Source: Acidobacteriota bacterium
GTDB lineage: Bacteria; Acidobacteriota; Polarisedimenticolia; J045
NCBI GenBank assembly: GCA_017994815.1
Contig: JAGOJY010000036.1
Location: 1 to 39,916, forward strand
DNA length: 39,916 bases
Direction of reading: 5' to 3'
Part shown: positions 14,483 through 23,650 of the stretch, one piece after another
Layout of the letters: each line of letters begins with the position of its first letter
How positions within the stretch are numbered: position 1 is the stretch's first letter
Notes under the pieces: generated by a model
What the model was told of the DNA's origin: nothing
Databases searched by the model: none
The model's input: only the letters and a program-made list of their open reading frames with translations
Translations under genes and position numbers: made by a program

Positions 14483-15766
14483 GTGGAACCGGGGCGGCGG
14501 GAGTTCCTCTCGCTGGCCGCGCTGGGAGCGCTCGGGACGGCGTGTTCGTCGCGGCCGGAAGCTGACGCGCGGCGCGGCTGCCCGGGAGGAGGGCCGATGC
14601 CGGCGGAGCGAAGCCGCGTGGTGCTGGCTCGCGCGGGCTCGCCGCAGCGCAACGCGCGCGCCATCCTCGACGCGTGGGGCGGGGTCGAGTCGCTCGTCGG
14701 GCCCGAGGACGTCGTCGTGTTCAAGGTCAACGCGCAGTGGCACGCGCAGGGGATGACCAACACCGACGTGCTCGCGGAACTCGTGCGCGCGGTGCTGGAG
14801 CGGCCGGGCGGGTTCCGCGGCGAGGTCGTGCTCGCCGACAACCACCACTGCCAGGAAGACGACTCGCGCGGCTGGACGACCTCGGACCGCAACGGCCGGT
14901 TCAACTACAACGAGCTGGTGCAGCACTTCCGCGACGCGGGGCACGCCAACGTGGGCAAGGTCCACTGGCGCGACGCCGGGCCGAACCCCGACCCGTGGCA
15001 GTTCGACGCCGCGGGCGGGCCGCGGACGACCGGCACCGCCGAGGGGCCGGGCTACCGCTGGCAGCTCGACGAGTGTCACGTCACGCCGGAGGGGAACCGT
15101 TGCGCGATGACCTGGCCCGTCTTCGCGCTGCCGCGTTCGGGGGAGGTGGTCGACCTGCGCGACGGCGCGCTGCGGTTCATCAACGTCTCGTCCTTGAACC
15201 ACCACAGCCGCTACGGCGGGGTGACCGCCTCGATCAAGAACCTGATGGGCGTCGTGGACATGACGTGCGGGTTCCACGGCCCGGAGCCTCCCGGGTTCTT
15301 CAACACGCACTACGTCGGAATGCGCCCGAGCCACGCCGTGTGGCGCTGGGCCGATCGGGCGCCGTCGCCGGTGCGGCGGGCCGTGCACGCGGTGCTGCCG
15401 GAGGAGAAGGCGCTCGACTTCCAGCACACCGGCGGCGCGCTCGGGCACTGGATGCGGACCGTGCGGCGCCCCGACCTGCACGTCGTCACCGCGGAGTGGA
15501 TCGGCTGGGGCTCGCGCACGCGCCCCGACATGAGCGCGCGCCCGGGCGCGACGCTGGCGGCGCGGGACCCGGTCACGCTCGACGCCGTCGCCGCGCGCGA
15601 GCTGCTGCTGCCCGCCACGCGCGCGGCCGGCGCGAAAGCCGAGCCGTTCCTGCGCCACAACGACCCGGACCTGCCCGAGGGCGCGTTCCACCTGTTCCTC
15701 GAGCAGGCGCGGCACGAGATCGGCGGCCGCCTCGACCCCGACGGCGCCGAGCTGGTGCGCCTGTGA
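14483..15766 (+). CDS. DUF362-family protein with twin-arginine signal
   Basis: A 427-aa protein whose N-terminus is a Tat-type signal (RREFLSLAALGALGTACSS); Cys21 sits in a near-lipobox, so it may be a lipoprotein. The body resembles DUF362 proteins: VVVFKVNAQ, TNTDVLAELVRAVLE, GEVVLADNHHCQ, then INVSSLNHHSRYGGVTASIKNLMG and later a DPVTLDAVAARELLL stretch. The substrate is unknown; family members are often linked to iron-sulfur or redox proteins. No ferredoxin-type CxxCxxC is visible here. The GTG start has no strong ribosome site and is probably coupled to the ACP gene. Its position two genes before a LarA-like racemase is notable. Confidence 0.8.
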   Translation: MEPGRREFLSLAALGALGTACSSRPEADARRGCPGGGPMPAERSRVVLARAGSPQRNARAILDAWGGVESLVGPEDVVVFKVNAQWHAQGMTNTDVLAELVRAVLERPGGFRGEVVLADNHHCQEDDSRGWTTSDRNGRFNYNELVQHFRDAGHANVGKVHWRDAGPNPDPWQFDAAGGPRTTGTAEGPGYRWQLDECHVTPEGNRCAMTWPVFALPRSGEVVDLRDGALRFINVSSLNHHSRYGGVTASIKNLMGVVDMTCGFHGPEPPGFFNTHYVGMRPSHAVWRWADRAPSPVRRAVHAVLPEEKALDFQHTGGALGHWMRTVRRPDLHVVTAEWIGWGSRTRPDMSARPGATLAARDPVTLDAVAARELLLPATRAAGAKAEPFLRHNDPDLPEGAFHLFLEQARHEIGGRLDPDGAELVRL

Positions 15767-17118
15767 GCACGACGAGCGCCGGGTCAAACCCGGTTTCGGC
15801 TGATCCGGCAAAGACGGGAACCGTCTACGCTGGCGCCGGTGAAGCCGGTCTGCGAGTCGTCCCTCCCCGGCGCATCCTGTACTTCGTGCAGTACTTCAAC
15901 CTGCCGGACGAGCCCGGCGGCTCGCGGCCGTACCAGTTCGCGCGCGCCTGGACGCGCGCGGGGCACCGCGTGACGGTCGTCACGGGCGCGGTCAACCACA
16001 AGACGATGACCGTGCCGGAGAAGTACCGCGGCCGCGCCGTCACCGCCGAGGATGTGGAGGGGATCCGGCTGCTGCGCGTCTGGTCGTACTCCGGCGCGCG
16101 CGGCGCGGTGCGCCGCCGGATGGTCAACTTCGTCAGCTACGCGCTGAGCGCGGCGCTGTTCGCGACGCTGAAGGGCGGGGGCGCCGACGTGGTCTACGCG
16201 TCGTCCACGCCGCTCACCGTCGGCATCCCCGGCTGGATCTCCGCGGCCGTGCGCCGCGCGCCGTTCGTCTTCGAGCTGCGCGACCTGTGGCCGCAGTCGG
16301 CGATCGTCGCCGGCGTCCTCAGCGCGCGCTCGCGCGCCACGCGGCTCGCCGGGGCGCTGGCGCGGTTCCTGTACCGGCGCGCCGCGCGCGTGGTGGCGGT
16401 GACGCGCGGGATCGCCGACGGGCTGGTCCTTGAGGGCGTCGCGCGCGAGAAGATCGAGTTCGTCCCGAACGGCGTGGACGACTGGATGGTCGAGGCCGGC
16501 GAGCCCGCCCCGCCGCCGCGCGGGGCGGCGTTCCGCATCGTCTACTGCGGCGCGCACGGGCGCTGGAACGGCCTCGGGCAGGTGCTCGACGCCGCGGCGC
16601 TGCTGCGCGGCGAGCCGATCGAGTTCGAGTTCATCGGCGACGGCGACGAGAAGCAGGCGCTCGCGCGCCGGGCGGCCGACGAGCGGCTGGACAACGTGCG
16701 CTTCCTCGGCGCGCTGCCCAAGCGCGAGGCGTTCGCGCGCCTGCGCGAGGCCTCGGCCTGCATCATCGTGACCTGGGACCACCCGTTCCAGCGGATGGTC
16801 CTGGCCAACAAGATCTTCGACTACCTCGCGGCGGGGCGGCCGGTGCTGGTGGCCGCCGAGGGCGAGATGGCCCAGCTCGTGGCCGAGGCGGGCTGCGGGC
16901 TCGTGGTCCCGCCGGAGCGCCCGGAGCGGCTGGCGGGCGCGGCCCGGCAGCTCGCGGCGCTGGCCCCGGAGCGACTCCACGAGATGGGGCTGTCCGGAAG
17001 GCGCCACATTTTGCGAAACTACCGCCGGGACGAGCTCGCGACGCGGCTCCTGGCGAGCTTCGGGGCACTGCGGGCGGGCGGGCCGGGGCGGCCCGCCGGC
17101 GACGGGGAATCGGTGTGA
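15763..17118 (+). CDS. GT4 glycosyltransferase (WbuB-like)
   Basis: A retaining GT-B glycosyltransferase of 451 aa. The N-terminal domain begins about residue 37 (ILYFVQYFNLPDEPGGSRPYQ) and includes ELRDLWPQS, a WbuB-type motif. FVPNGVD is in the linker region. The C-terminal donor domain has RIVYCGAHGRWNGLGQVLDA, IEFEFIGDGDEK and KIFDYLAAGRPVLVAAEGE, although the usual EGxxxxxxE acidic motif is replaced by FQRMVLANKIFDYLAAG, as in WbuB relatives. WbuB transfers L-FucNAc in O-antigen; the sugar here is unknown. The first 36 residues are low-complexity, so a later start is possible. The GTG start overlaps the previous stop by 4 nt. Confidence 0.9.
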   Translation: MSTTSAGSNPVSADPAKTGTVYAGAGEAGLRVVPPRRILYFVQYFNLPDEPGGSRPYQFARAWTRAGHRVTVVTGAVNHKTMTVPEKYRGRAVTAEDVEGIRLLRVWSYSGARGAVRRRMVNFVSYALSAALFATLKGGGADVVYASSTPLTVGIPGWISAAVRRAPFVFELRDLWPQSAIVAGVLSARSRATRLAGALARFLYRRAARVVAVTRGIADGLVLEGVAREKIEFVPNGVDDWMVEAGEPAPPPRGAAFRIVYCGAHGRWNGLGQVLDAAALLRGEPIEFEFIGDGDEKQALARRAADERLDNVRFLGALPKREAFARLREASACIIVTWDHPFQRMVLANKIFDYLAAGRPVLVAAEGEMAQLVAEAGCGLVVPPERPERLAGAARQLAALAPERLHEMGLSGRRHILRNYRRDELATRLLASFGALRAGGPGRPAGDGESV

Positions 17119-18395
17119 TCGCGAGCGACGGCGAACTGGAAGCGCGGGCCATCGACCTGGCGCTGCCGTGGGGCGCGTGGGTCCTCGAGGAGGACCACGT
17201 CCTCACGCTGCCATCGGGCTGGCGCGTGGACTGGGCCGAGATCGGCGCCGGCCCGCGCGGACCCTCGCTGGCGGCGGCGCTCGACCACCCGGTCGGGACG
17301 TCGCGGGTCGAGGAACTCGCGGCGCAGGCGCGCACGGCCGCGATCGCCGTCGAGGACATCACGCGCCCCGCGCCCGCGGCCGAGGCGCTGAACGCGCTCC
17401 TGGACCGGCTCGCCGCCGCCGGGATCCCGCCCGAGCGCGTGCGCGTGATCGTCGCGGTCGGCGCGCACGCGCCGCTGCGCCTGCCGGAACTGCGGCTCAA
17501 GCTCGGTCGGCGCGTCGTCGAGAGCTGCGACGTCTCGAACCACCACCCGTACGAGGACCTCGTCGACCTCGGCCGTTCCAAGAGCGGGCTGCCGGTGCGG
17601 ATCAACCGGCGCTTCATGGAAGCGGACGTGCGCCTCGCCGTCGGCTCGGTGGTGCCGCACCCGTACGCCGGCTTCGGCGGCGGCGGGAAGATCGTGCTGC
17701 CGGGCCTGGCGGCGATCGAGACGCTCGAGATGAACCACCGGCCGGCGGTCACCGGCCTGTCCGGGGCCGGCCTCGGCATCGTCGAGGGGAACCGCGCCCG
17801 CGCGGAGATGGAGGAGATCGCGCGCACGGCGGGGCTCGCCGCGGTGCTCAACATCGTCCCCGGCCGGCGCCGCGAGCCGCTCGGGTACTTCTTCGGCGAC
17901 CCCGTGGCCGCGCACCGCGAGGCGGTCGCGCTCGCGCGCCGCGTGTTCACCGTCGATGTCGAGCCGCGCGCCGACGCGGTGCTGCTCAACGCGTACCCGA
18001 AGGATGGCGAACTCCTGCAGGTCGGCAACGCGTTCAACGCCTACCGCGCGACCGCGGCGCCTCTGGCCCGCGAGGGCGGGACGGTCGTCGTCGCCGCCGC
18101 GTGCCCGTACGGCCTGGGGTTCCACAGCCTGCACGGGCCCGGCATGCGGCTGTACCGCGAGCCGGTGCGGCGGCCGTACCTCGAAGGCCGCGAGCTGATC
18201 GTGTACGCGCCCGCGCTGTCGGAGGCCGACGTGCGCCGCTCGTTCTGGACCGGCTACCCGCACCTGCGGCGCTGGGAAGACGTCGTCGCGCTCCTGAGGA
18301 GCCGGCACCCCGACGGCGGGCGGATGATCGTCTTCCCGACCGCCCCGCTCGCGCTGCCGTTCGCGCGCGCGGTTGCGGTCCAGGAGGCGCCGTGA
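17115..18395 (+). CDS. LarA-like nickel-pincer hydroxyacid racemase/epimerase
   Basis: A 426-aa protein of the lactate racemase (DUF2088) family. Key residues are in place: DITRP (81-85), VGAHAP with His118, PHPYAGFGGGGK with His182 and Lys192 (the lysine that carries the nickel-pincer cofactor in LarA), and NHRP with His208. The 182/192/208 spacing equals the 174/184/200 spacing of Lactobacillus LarA. Family enzymes racemise or epimerise alpha-hydroxy acids. In an EPS locus it may set the stereochemistry of a lactyl or sugar-acid group (inference). The cofactor genes larB, larC and larE are not in the window. It overlaps its neighbours by 4 nt on both sides. Confidence 0.85.
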   Translation: MIASDGELEARAIDLALPWGAWVLEEDHVLTLPSGWRVDWAEIGAGPRGPSLAAALDHPVGTSRVEELAAQARTAAIAVEDITRPAPAAEALNALLDRLAAAGIPPERVRVIVAVGAHAPLRLPELRLKLGRRVVESCDVSNHHPYEDLVDLGRSKSGLPVRINRRFMEADVRLAVGSVVPHPYAGFGGGGKIVLPGLAAIETLEMNHRPAVTGLSGAGLGIVEGNRARAEMEEIARTAGLAAVLNIVPGRRREPLGYFFGDPVAAHREAVALARRVFTVDVEPRADAVLLNAYPKDGELLQVGNAFNAYRATAAPLAREGGTVVVAAACPYGLGFHSLHGPGMRLYREPVRRPYLEGRELIVYAPALSEADVRRSFWTGYPHLRRWEDVVALLRSRHPDGGRMIVFPTAPLALPFARAVAVQEAP

Positions 18396-19042
18396 GGGGC
18401 CCCGACGGGTTCTACGCCCGCTTCGGCAAGCGCCCGTTCGACCTCGTCGCGGGCGTCGCGGTGCTCGTGCTGCTGGGCCTGCCGATGCTGCTCATCGCGG
18501 CGCTGATCAAGCTGGAGGACCGCGGCCCGGTCTTCTACCGCCAGGAGCGGATCGGCCGCGGCGGCCGCCCGTTCCTGTTGACGAAGTTCCGCTCGATGGT
18601 CGTCGGCGCCGAGAACAAGGGGGCGGGGATCCTCGTCGAGCGCAACGACTCGCGGATCACGCGCGTCGGCCGCGTCCTGCGCAAGCTGAGCCTGGACGAG
18701 CTGGCGCAGGTCTTCGACCTCCTGCGCGGCGACATGTCGCTGGTCGGGCCGCGCCCGGGGCTGCGCTACCAGGCCGAGCTGTACGACGACGAGCAGCGGC
18801 GCCGGCTGCTCGTGCGCCCGGGGATCACCGGCTGGGCCCAGGTCCACGGGCGCAACGCGATTCGCTGGCCGGAGCGGATCCGCCTCGACCTCGAGTACAT
18901 CGACCGCCTGTCGCTGTGGACCGACCTCGTCGCGATCTTCAAGACGATCCCGGCGGTGCTGAGCGGCTCGGACCAGATCGCCGACGCCGACTACTGGAAG
19001 CAGCGTCGCGCCGAACTGGAAGCGCAGCGGAGGCGGCCATGA
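18392..19042 (+). CDS. Initiating phosphoglycosyltransferase (PglC/WcaJ C-domain type)
   Basis: A monotopic phosphoglycosyltransferase of 216 aa that transfers a sugar-1-phosphate from a UDP-sugar to undecaprenyl phosphate, the first membrane step of the polymer repeat. It has one re-entrant membrane helix near residues 15-40 (PFDLVAGVAVLVLLGLPMLL). The core is VFYRQERIGRGG, KFRSM, KLSLDELAQVFDLLRGDMSLVGPRP and RPGITGWAQVHGRN. It has only the catalytic domain, without the four-helix N-terminus of WcaJ or WbaP. The GTG start is preceded by an excellent AGGAGG. It is translationally coupled to the LarA-like gene. Confidence 0.95.
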   Translation: MRGPDGFYARFGKRPFDLVAGVAVLVLLGLPMLLIAALIKLEDRGPVFYRQERIGRGGRPFLLTKFRSMVVGAENKGAGILVERNDSRITRVGRVLRKLSLDELAQVFDLLRGDMSLVGPRPGLRYQAELYDDEQRRRLLVRPGITGWAQVHGRNAIRWPERIRLDLEYIDRLSLWTDLVAIFKTIPAVLSGSDQIADADYWKQRRAELEAQRRRP

Positions 19043-19097
19043 GCCGTGCCCGGATCGGCGCGACGAGGCCGGCCGGACACCGTCCCCCGGAGGCCTG

Positions 19098-19751
19098 ATG
19101 CGAGCGGTGGTGCTGGTGGGCGCTGGAAGCCACGGGCGGGGCACGCTGGAGATCCTGCGGGCGCGCGCGGCGGGGGGTCTGCCCGTGCCGGAGGTGCTCG
19201 GCTTCGTCGATGACGCGCCGGGCGCCGCGGGCGGCGCACTGGGCGGGCTGCCGGTGCTCGGCGACGTCGCGTGGCTTTGCGCGCGGGCCGCCGAGGGGCT
19301 CGGCGCGATCCTCGCCCTCGCTTCGCCGAAGGCCAAGCGCGCGCTCGCCGAGAGGCTCGACGCCGCCGGCGTGGCGTGGGCCACCGCCGTCCACCCCAGC
19401 GCGATCGTCGGCGCCGGGACGACCATCGCGCCCGGCGCGATCGTCGGCGCGGGCGTCGTCACGGCCTACGACAACCGCATCGGCCCGCACACCACGATCA
19501 ACCTCGGCGCGACCGTCGGGCACGACTGCGAGATCGGCGCCTACGCCACGATCGCGCCCGGCGTGAACATCACCGGCAATGTGAAGATCGGCGAGGGCGC
19601 CGAGGTGCAGACGAACGCGACGATCGTGCCCGGGCGCAGCATTGGCGCCTGGTCGCGCGTCGGCCCCGGCGCCGTCGTGTTGCACGACGTGGCCGAGGAC
19701 GAGTTCGTCTTCGGCAACCCGGCCCGGCGCATGCCGGCGATCGAGAAGTGA
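19098..19751 (+). CDS. NeuD/PglD-family sugar acetyltransferase
   Basis: A 217-aa enzyme. The N-terminal Rossmann-like PglD domain binds the nucleotide sugar (VVLVGAGSHGRGTLEILRA, VLGFVDDAP, GLPVLGDVAWL). A C-terminal left-handed beta-helix starts near residue 95 (HPSAIVGAGTTIAPGAIVGAG), includes NLGATVGHDCEIG with the catalytic His, and ends with FGNPARRMP. Related enzymes acetylate UDP-4-amino-sugars or sialic-acid-type residues. With the WbpM-like dehydratase it could make a diacetamido sugar, but a matching PLP aminotransferase is not in the window. The 55 nt before it hold no gene. Confidence 0.9.
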   Translation: MRAVVLVGAGSHGRGTLEILRARAAGGLPVPEVLGFVDDAPGAAGGALGGLPVLGDVAWLCARAAEGLGAILALASPKAKRALAERLDAAGVAWATAVHPSAIVGAGTTIAPGAIVGAGVVTAYDNRIGPHTTINLGATVGHDCEIGAYATIAPGVNITGNVKIGEGAEVQTNATIVPGRSIGAWSRVGPGAVVLHDVAEDEFVFGNPARRMPAIEK

Positions 19752-21103
19752 CCGCGCGCCGCGGCGCGGGGCTGGCCGGGCTTGCGCTGGCCGGCGCGGG
19801 GGCAGCGGCCGCGGCGGCCGGCGCCGGCCTGCCGGCCCTCGGCGCGGCCGGCGCCGGACTCGCGCTCTCGCAATTGCTGCTGCTCGACCTCTCGCCGGTG
19901 CGCGTGCCGGTCGTGATGCTGCACTCGATCGCCGGGCACCGGCCGGACCGCCCGCCCGCGTTCTCGATCTGGTGCCCGCCGCCGATGTTCGAGGGCTACC
20001 TGCGCTTCCTGCGGCGGCGCGGCTACCGCACGGTTACGCTGGCCGACCTGCACGAGCACCTCGCGCGCGGCCGCGCGCTGCCGCCGCGGCCGATCGTGCT
20101 GACCTTCGACGACGGCTACCTCGACAACTGGGTCCACGCGGCGCCGCTCCTGCGGCGCCACGGTTTCACGGCGACCGTCTTCGTCGCGTCCGACTTCGTC
20201 CAGCCGGGCGAGAGCGTGCGGCCGACGCTCGAGGACGTCTGGGCCGGCCGGCTGCGCGAGCATGAGCTCGAGGTCTTCGGCTACATGAACCGGGCCGAGC
20301 TGCGGGCCCTCGCGTGCGAGGGCACCTTCGACGTGCAGTCGCACGGGCGCACGCACACGTGGCTGCCGGTCGCCGACGAGGTGATCGACTTCCACAACCC
20401 GCGCCTGCCGATGCGCCACCTGCGCTGGATGTGGTGGAACCGGCACCCGGAGCGCAAGCCGTACTGGTTCCACGAGATCGACCCCGAGGGCGTGCCGTGG
20501 GGCGCCCCCGTGCACCGCAACGCGCTCGCGCTGAGTCGCCCGGCGGTCGAACCGGACCCGGGGCTGGAACGCCTGTGCGTGACGCACGTCGCCGAAAACG
20601 GCGGCCGGGCGTTCTTCGAGCGGCCGGATTGGCGCGCCGAGCTGTCCGCCCTCGCCGCGGAACACCAGCGCCGGCACGGCCAACGCCCGCCCGAGCCGCG
20701 CGCGGCGTTCCTCGCGCGCCTGCGCGGCGAGCTGGAAGGCTCGCGCGCCGCGCTGGAAGAGATCACCGGCCAACCCGTGCGCTTCATGTGCTGGCCCAAC
20801 GGCGGCACCTGCGAGGAGGCATTCGACCTCCTCGCCGAGTGCGGCTACCTCGCGGCGACGCTCCCCTCGCGCGCGCGCCAACCGATCAACCGCCGCGGGA
20901 CGAACCCGGCGCGCTTCGGCCGCATCTCCGCGACATCGTTCTTCCGCGGCTCGCCGCGCGTGTTCCCGTGGGTCTTCTCGTTCGCCGTCAAAGTCGAGCG
21001 CAACCGCGGCAACATGTACATGGAGCTGCCGATCAAGGCGGTCTGGCTCTACCGCCGCTTCGTGCGGCCGTCCGGCGAAGTGCCGGCCGGCGCGGAGCCC
21101 TGA
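19748..21103 (+). CDS. Polysaccharide deacetylase (NodB fold), membrane-anchored
   Basis: A 451-aa protein. An N-terminal Ala/Gly/Leu-rich hydrophobic stretch (about 8-50) probably anchors or exports it. The NodB catalytic core starts at PVVMLHSIAGH and has IVLTFDDGYLDNW (metal Asp) and QSHGRTHTW (His-x3-His metal site). An unusual insertion of about 100 residues precedes RFMCWPNGG. It should remove N- or O-acetyl groups from the polymer. It is larger than a typical deacetylase. The GTG start overlaps the acetyltransferase stop by 4 nt, so acetylation and deacetylation genes are coupled. Confidence 0.85.
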   Translation: MTARRGAGLAGLALAGAGAAAAAAGAGLPALGAAGAGLALSQLLLLDLSPVRVPVVMLHSIAGHRPDRPPAFSIWCPPPMFEGYLRFLRRRGYRTVTLADLHEHLARGRALPPRPIVLTFDDGYLDNWVHAAPLLRRHGFTATVFVASDFVQPGESVRPTLEDVWAGRLREHELEVFGYMNRAELRALACEGTFDVQSHGRTHTWLPVADEVIDFHNPRLPMRHLRWMWWNRHPERKPYWFHEIDPEGVPWGAPVHRNALALSRPAVEPDPGLERLCVTHVAENGGRAFFERPDWRAELSALAAEHQRRHGQRPPEPRAAFLARLRGELEGSRAALEEITGQPVRFMCWPNGGTCEEAFDLLAECGYLAATLPSRARQPINRRGTNPARFGRISATSFFRGSPRVFPWVFSFAVKVERNRGNMYMELPIKAVWLYRRFVRPSGEVPAGAEP

Positions 21104-21104
21104 G

Positions 21105-22451
21105 TTGATCGCGCCCGTCGCCCGCTGGGCCGACCGGCTGATCGCGTGGCGCTCCGGCCGGCGCTACCCGGAGTACCTCGCCGAGTCGCGCCGCATCGAG
21201 CGCCTCCCGCGCGACGAGTTCGTCGCCTGGCAGTGGGAGCGCCTGCGCGCGCTCTTGCGCTACGCCCACGACAACGTCCCGTACTGGCGCGCGCAGTTCG
21301 ACCGCCTCGGCGCCCGGCCGGAGGACTTCACCGGGCCGGATCACCTGCGGCTGCTGCCGGCGCTCACGAAGGACGACTTCCAGCGGCGCGCGGGGGAGCT
21401 GGCCAGCGCCAGCCCGCCCGACGGGCGCATTACGCGCAGTTCGACCGGCGGGTCCACCGGGCGCAACATCTGGTTCCTGATCGACGCCGATACGCACGAC
21501 CGGCGGCGCGCCGCCGGCCGGCTGGTCGAGTCGTGGGACGGCGTGGCGCCGGGAACGCGCACGGCCACGCTGTGGGGCGCCTCGCTCGACGCCACGCCCT
21601 CGCGCGGCGCGCGGCTGTACGACCGCCTGACGAACCGCATGTTCCTCTCCGCCTACGGTGTCGGCGACGCCGAGCTTGCCGACTACATGCACCGTCTGCA
21701 GCGGTTCCGGCCGGAGGTGATCGTCTCGTACCCGTCGATCCTGCTGCACGCGGCGCGTCGCGCGGGGCGCGAGCGCTGCCGGCGGCTCGGCGTGCGGCTG
21801 ATCTACTGCTCGGCCGAGGCCCTGTTCGCGCCGGTGCGCGAGGAACTGGCGGACCTGTTCGGCGCCGAGGTGCGCAACCGCTACGCCTCGCGCGAGTTCG
21901 GCATGATCGCCGGCGACTGCCCGGCGGGCGGCGGGCTGCACCTGATGGAGCAACGGCTGCACGTGGAGCTGCTCCCGGGCGAGCTGGGCGGCGCGCAGGA
22001 ACTTCTGATCACCGACCTCGACAACCGCGCCACGCCGTTCCTGCGCTACCGCATCGAGGACCTGGGCGTCGCGCTCGACGAGCCGTGCCCGTGCGGCCGG
22101 CCGTTCCGCCGGCTGGCCTCGGTCGAGGGCCGCGTGCTCGACGTCGTCGTCACGCCCGAGGGCCGCGCGTTCGGCGGCACGTTCTTCACCCTCACGCTGC
22201 GCCCGGCGAGCCCGGCGATCCGCCAGTTCCAGGTGGTGCAGGACCGCATCGACCACCTGCGCGTCCGCATCGTGCCGGCCGAGGGTTACGACGCGGCGCA
22301 CCGCTCGGCGGTGCGCGCCGCGCTCGCGCGGGCGCTCGGCCCGTCGATGAGGATCGACCTCGAGGAGTGCGCGGAGATCGCGCCACTCCCGTCCGGCAAG
22401 CGCCGCTTCGTCGTTTCCGAGCTCGAGCGGGCCAGCGCGGGGCCGCGATGA
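21105..22451 (+). CDS. PaaK/CapK-like adenylate-forming enzyme (1)
   Basis: A 448-aa member of the phenylacetate-CoA-ligase/CapK group of the ANL superfamily. The phosphate-binding motif is RSSTGGSTGRN, the A5-like motif EFGMIAGDC, and RYRIEDLGV is followed by a CPCG zinc-knuckle-like pair. Such proteins occur in capsule loci, where they probably activate a carboxylic acid for attachment to sugar. It could load the stand-alone ACP at 14225 (inference). The start is TTG 21105, directly after the deacetylase stop. Confidence 0.88.
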   Translation: MIAPVARWADRLIAWRSGRRYPEYLAESRRIERLPRDEFVAWQWERLRALLRYAHDNVPYWRAQFDRLGARPEDFTGPDHLRLLPALTKDDFQRRAGELASASPPDGRITRSSTGGSTGRNIWFLIDADTHDRRRAAGRLVESWDGVAPGTRTATLWGASLDATPSRGARLYDRLTNRMFLSAYGVGDAELADYMHRLQRFRPEVIVSYPSILLHAARRAGRERCRRLGVRLIYCSAEALFAPVREELADLFGAEVRNRYASREFGMIAGDCPAGGGLHLMEQRLHVELLPGELGGAQELLITDLDNRATPFLRYRIEDLGVALDEPCPCGRPFRRLASVEGRVLDVVVTPEGRAFGGTFFTLTLRPASPAIRQFQVVQDRIDHLRVRIVPAEGYDAAHRSAVRAALARALGPSMRIDLEECAEIAPLPSGKRRFVVSELERASAGPR

Positions 22452-23650
22452 CCGTTCGCGTCCTCCTGGTCACGGGCAGCCTCGGCCACGGCGGAACCGA
22501 ACTCGCCGTCGTTGCGCTCGCCCGCGGGCTTTTGGCACGCGGCCGCGTCACGCCGCACGTCGCGGTGCTCGGGGAAGCAGGCGAGCTGGGAGCCGAGTTG
22601 GAGCGTGACGGCGTGCTCGTGGACGAACTGCGCATCGGCGGCCCTTTGCGCAGCGCCGCCGCGCTGCGCAAGCTCGGGATGCTGGCCGACATCGTGCGGC
22701 AGCGGCGGATCCGCATCGTGCACACGTTCCTGTTCGACGCCGACGTGTACGGGATGCTCGCGGCGCGCCGCGGCGAGCCGTGGGCCATCGTCACGACCCG
22801 CCGCGCGCTCAAGAAGGGGAAGTGGCTGCACCTTCTCGGCTACCGGCTCACCAACTCGCTGGTGGACCGCATCGTCGCCAATTCCACGGCGGTGGCGCGC
22901 TTCACGATGAAGAAGGAGCGCGTGTCGCCGCGCAAGGTGGTCGTGATCCCGAACGGGGTGGACCTCGAGCGTTTCTCGTCGGGTGACCGCTTCGCGTTCC
23001 GCGCCGGGCTGGGGGTCGGCGAGGGCGAAACCCTCGTCGGCGCCGCGGGCACGATCAAGAAGGTCAAGGGGCAGGCGGTGCTCTTGGAGGCGATGGCCCG
23101 GCTGTTCCCGCGCTTTCCGTCGCTGAAGCTGCTCCTCGCTGGCGAACCCACGCCGAGCTACGGCGAGGACGTCCGCCGCCGGGCGCGCGAGCTCGGCCTG
23201 TCGCACCGCGTGCTGATGCCGGGCGTGATCCCGGCCGCGCAGGTGCCGGACATGCTCGCCGGGCTGGACATGTTCGTGCTGCCGTCGCTCTCCGAGGGCA
23301 TGAGCAACGCGCTCCTGGAAGCGATGGCCGCCGGCCTGCCGATCGTCGCCACCGCCGTCGGCGGGAACCCGGAGTGCCTGGCCCAGGGCGAGTGCGGCCT
23401 GTTGGTCCAGCCGAACGACCCCGGCGCGCTGGAGGTCGCGATCGAGCAGCACTTGAACTACCCCGCGCAGGCGCGGGAAAGCGCGGCACGGGCGCGGCAG
23501 CGGGCGCAGGACGAATATTCTCTCGCGGGAATGCTGGAAAAGACCGAACGGCTGTACGCGGAACTCCTGGAGCGGGACTGGCGGGCGCTCGACCTCGGCA
23601 AGGGGCCGACGACGCTGGGGGCCGGATCGGCCGGGAAGGGCAGACGATGA
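22448..23650 (+). CDS. GT4 glycosyltransferase
   Basis: A retaining GT-B glycosyltransferase of 400 aa. The N-domain is VLLVTGSLGHGGTELAVVALARGL. VIPNGVDLERF is the linker. The C-domain has GAAGTIKKVKGQAVLLEA, LKLLLAGEP and the GT4 donor motif SEGMSNALLEAMAAGLPIVATAVGG, with the expected pair of Glu residues. The donor and acceptor are not deducible. It overlaps the PaaK-like gene and the following gene by 4 nt. Confidence 0.92.
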   Translation: MTVRVLLVTGSLGHGGTELAVVALARGLLARGRVTPHVAVLGEAGELGAELERDGVLVDELRIGGPLRSAAALRKLGMLADIVRQRRIRIVHTFLFDADVYGMLAARRGEPWAIVTTRRALKKGKWLHLLGYRLTNSLVDRIVANSTAVARFTMKKERVSPRKVVVIPNGVDLERFSSGDRFAFRAGLGVGEGETLVGAAGTIKKVKGQAVLLEAMARLFPRFPSLKLLLAGEPTPSYGEDVRRRARELGLSHRVLMPGVIPAAQVPDMLAGLDMFVLPSLSEGMSNALLEAMAAGLPIVATAVGGNPECLAQGECGLLVQPNDPGALEVAIEQHLNYPAQARESAARARQRAQDEYSLAGMLEKTERLYAELLERDWRALDLGKGPTTLGAGSAGKGRR

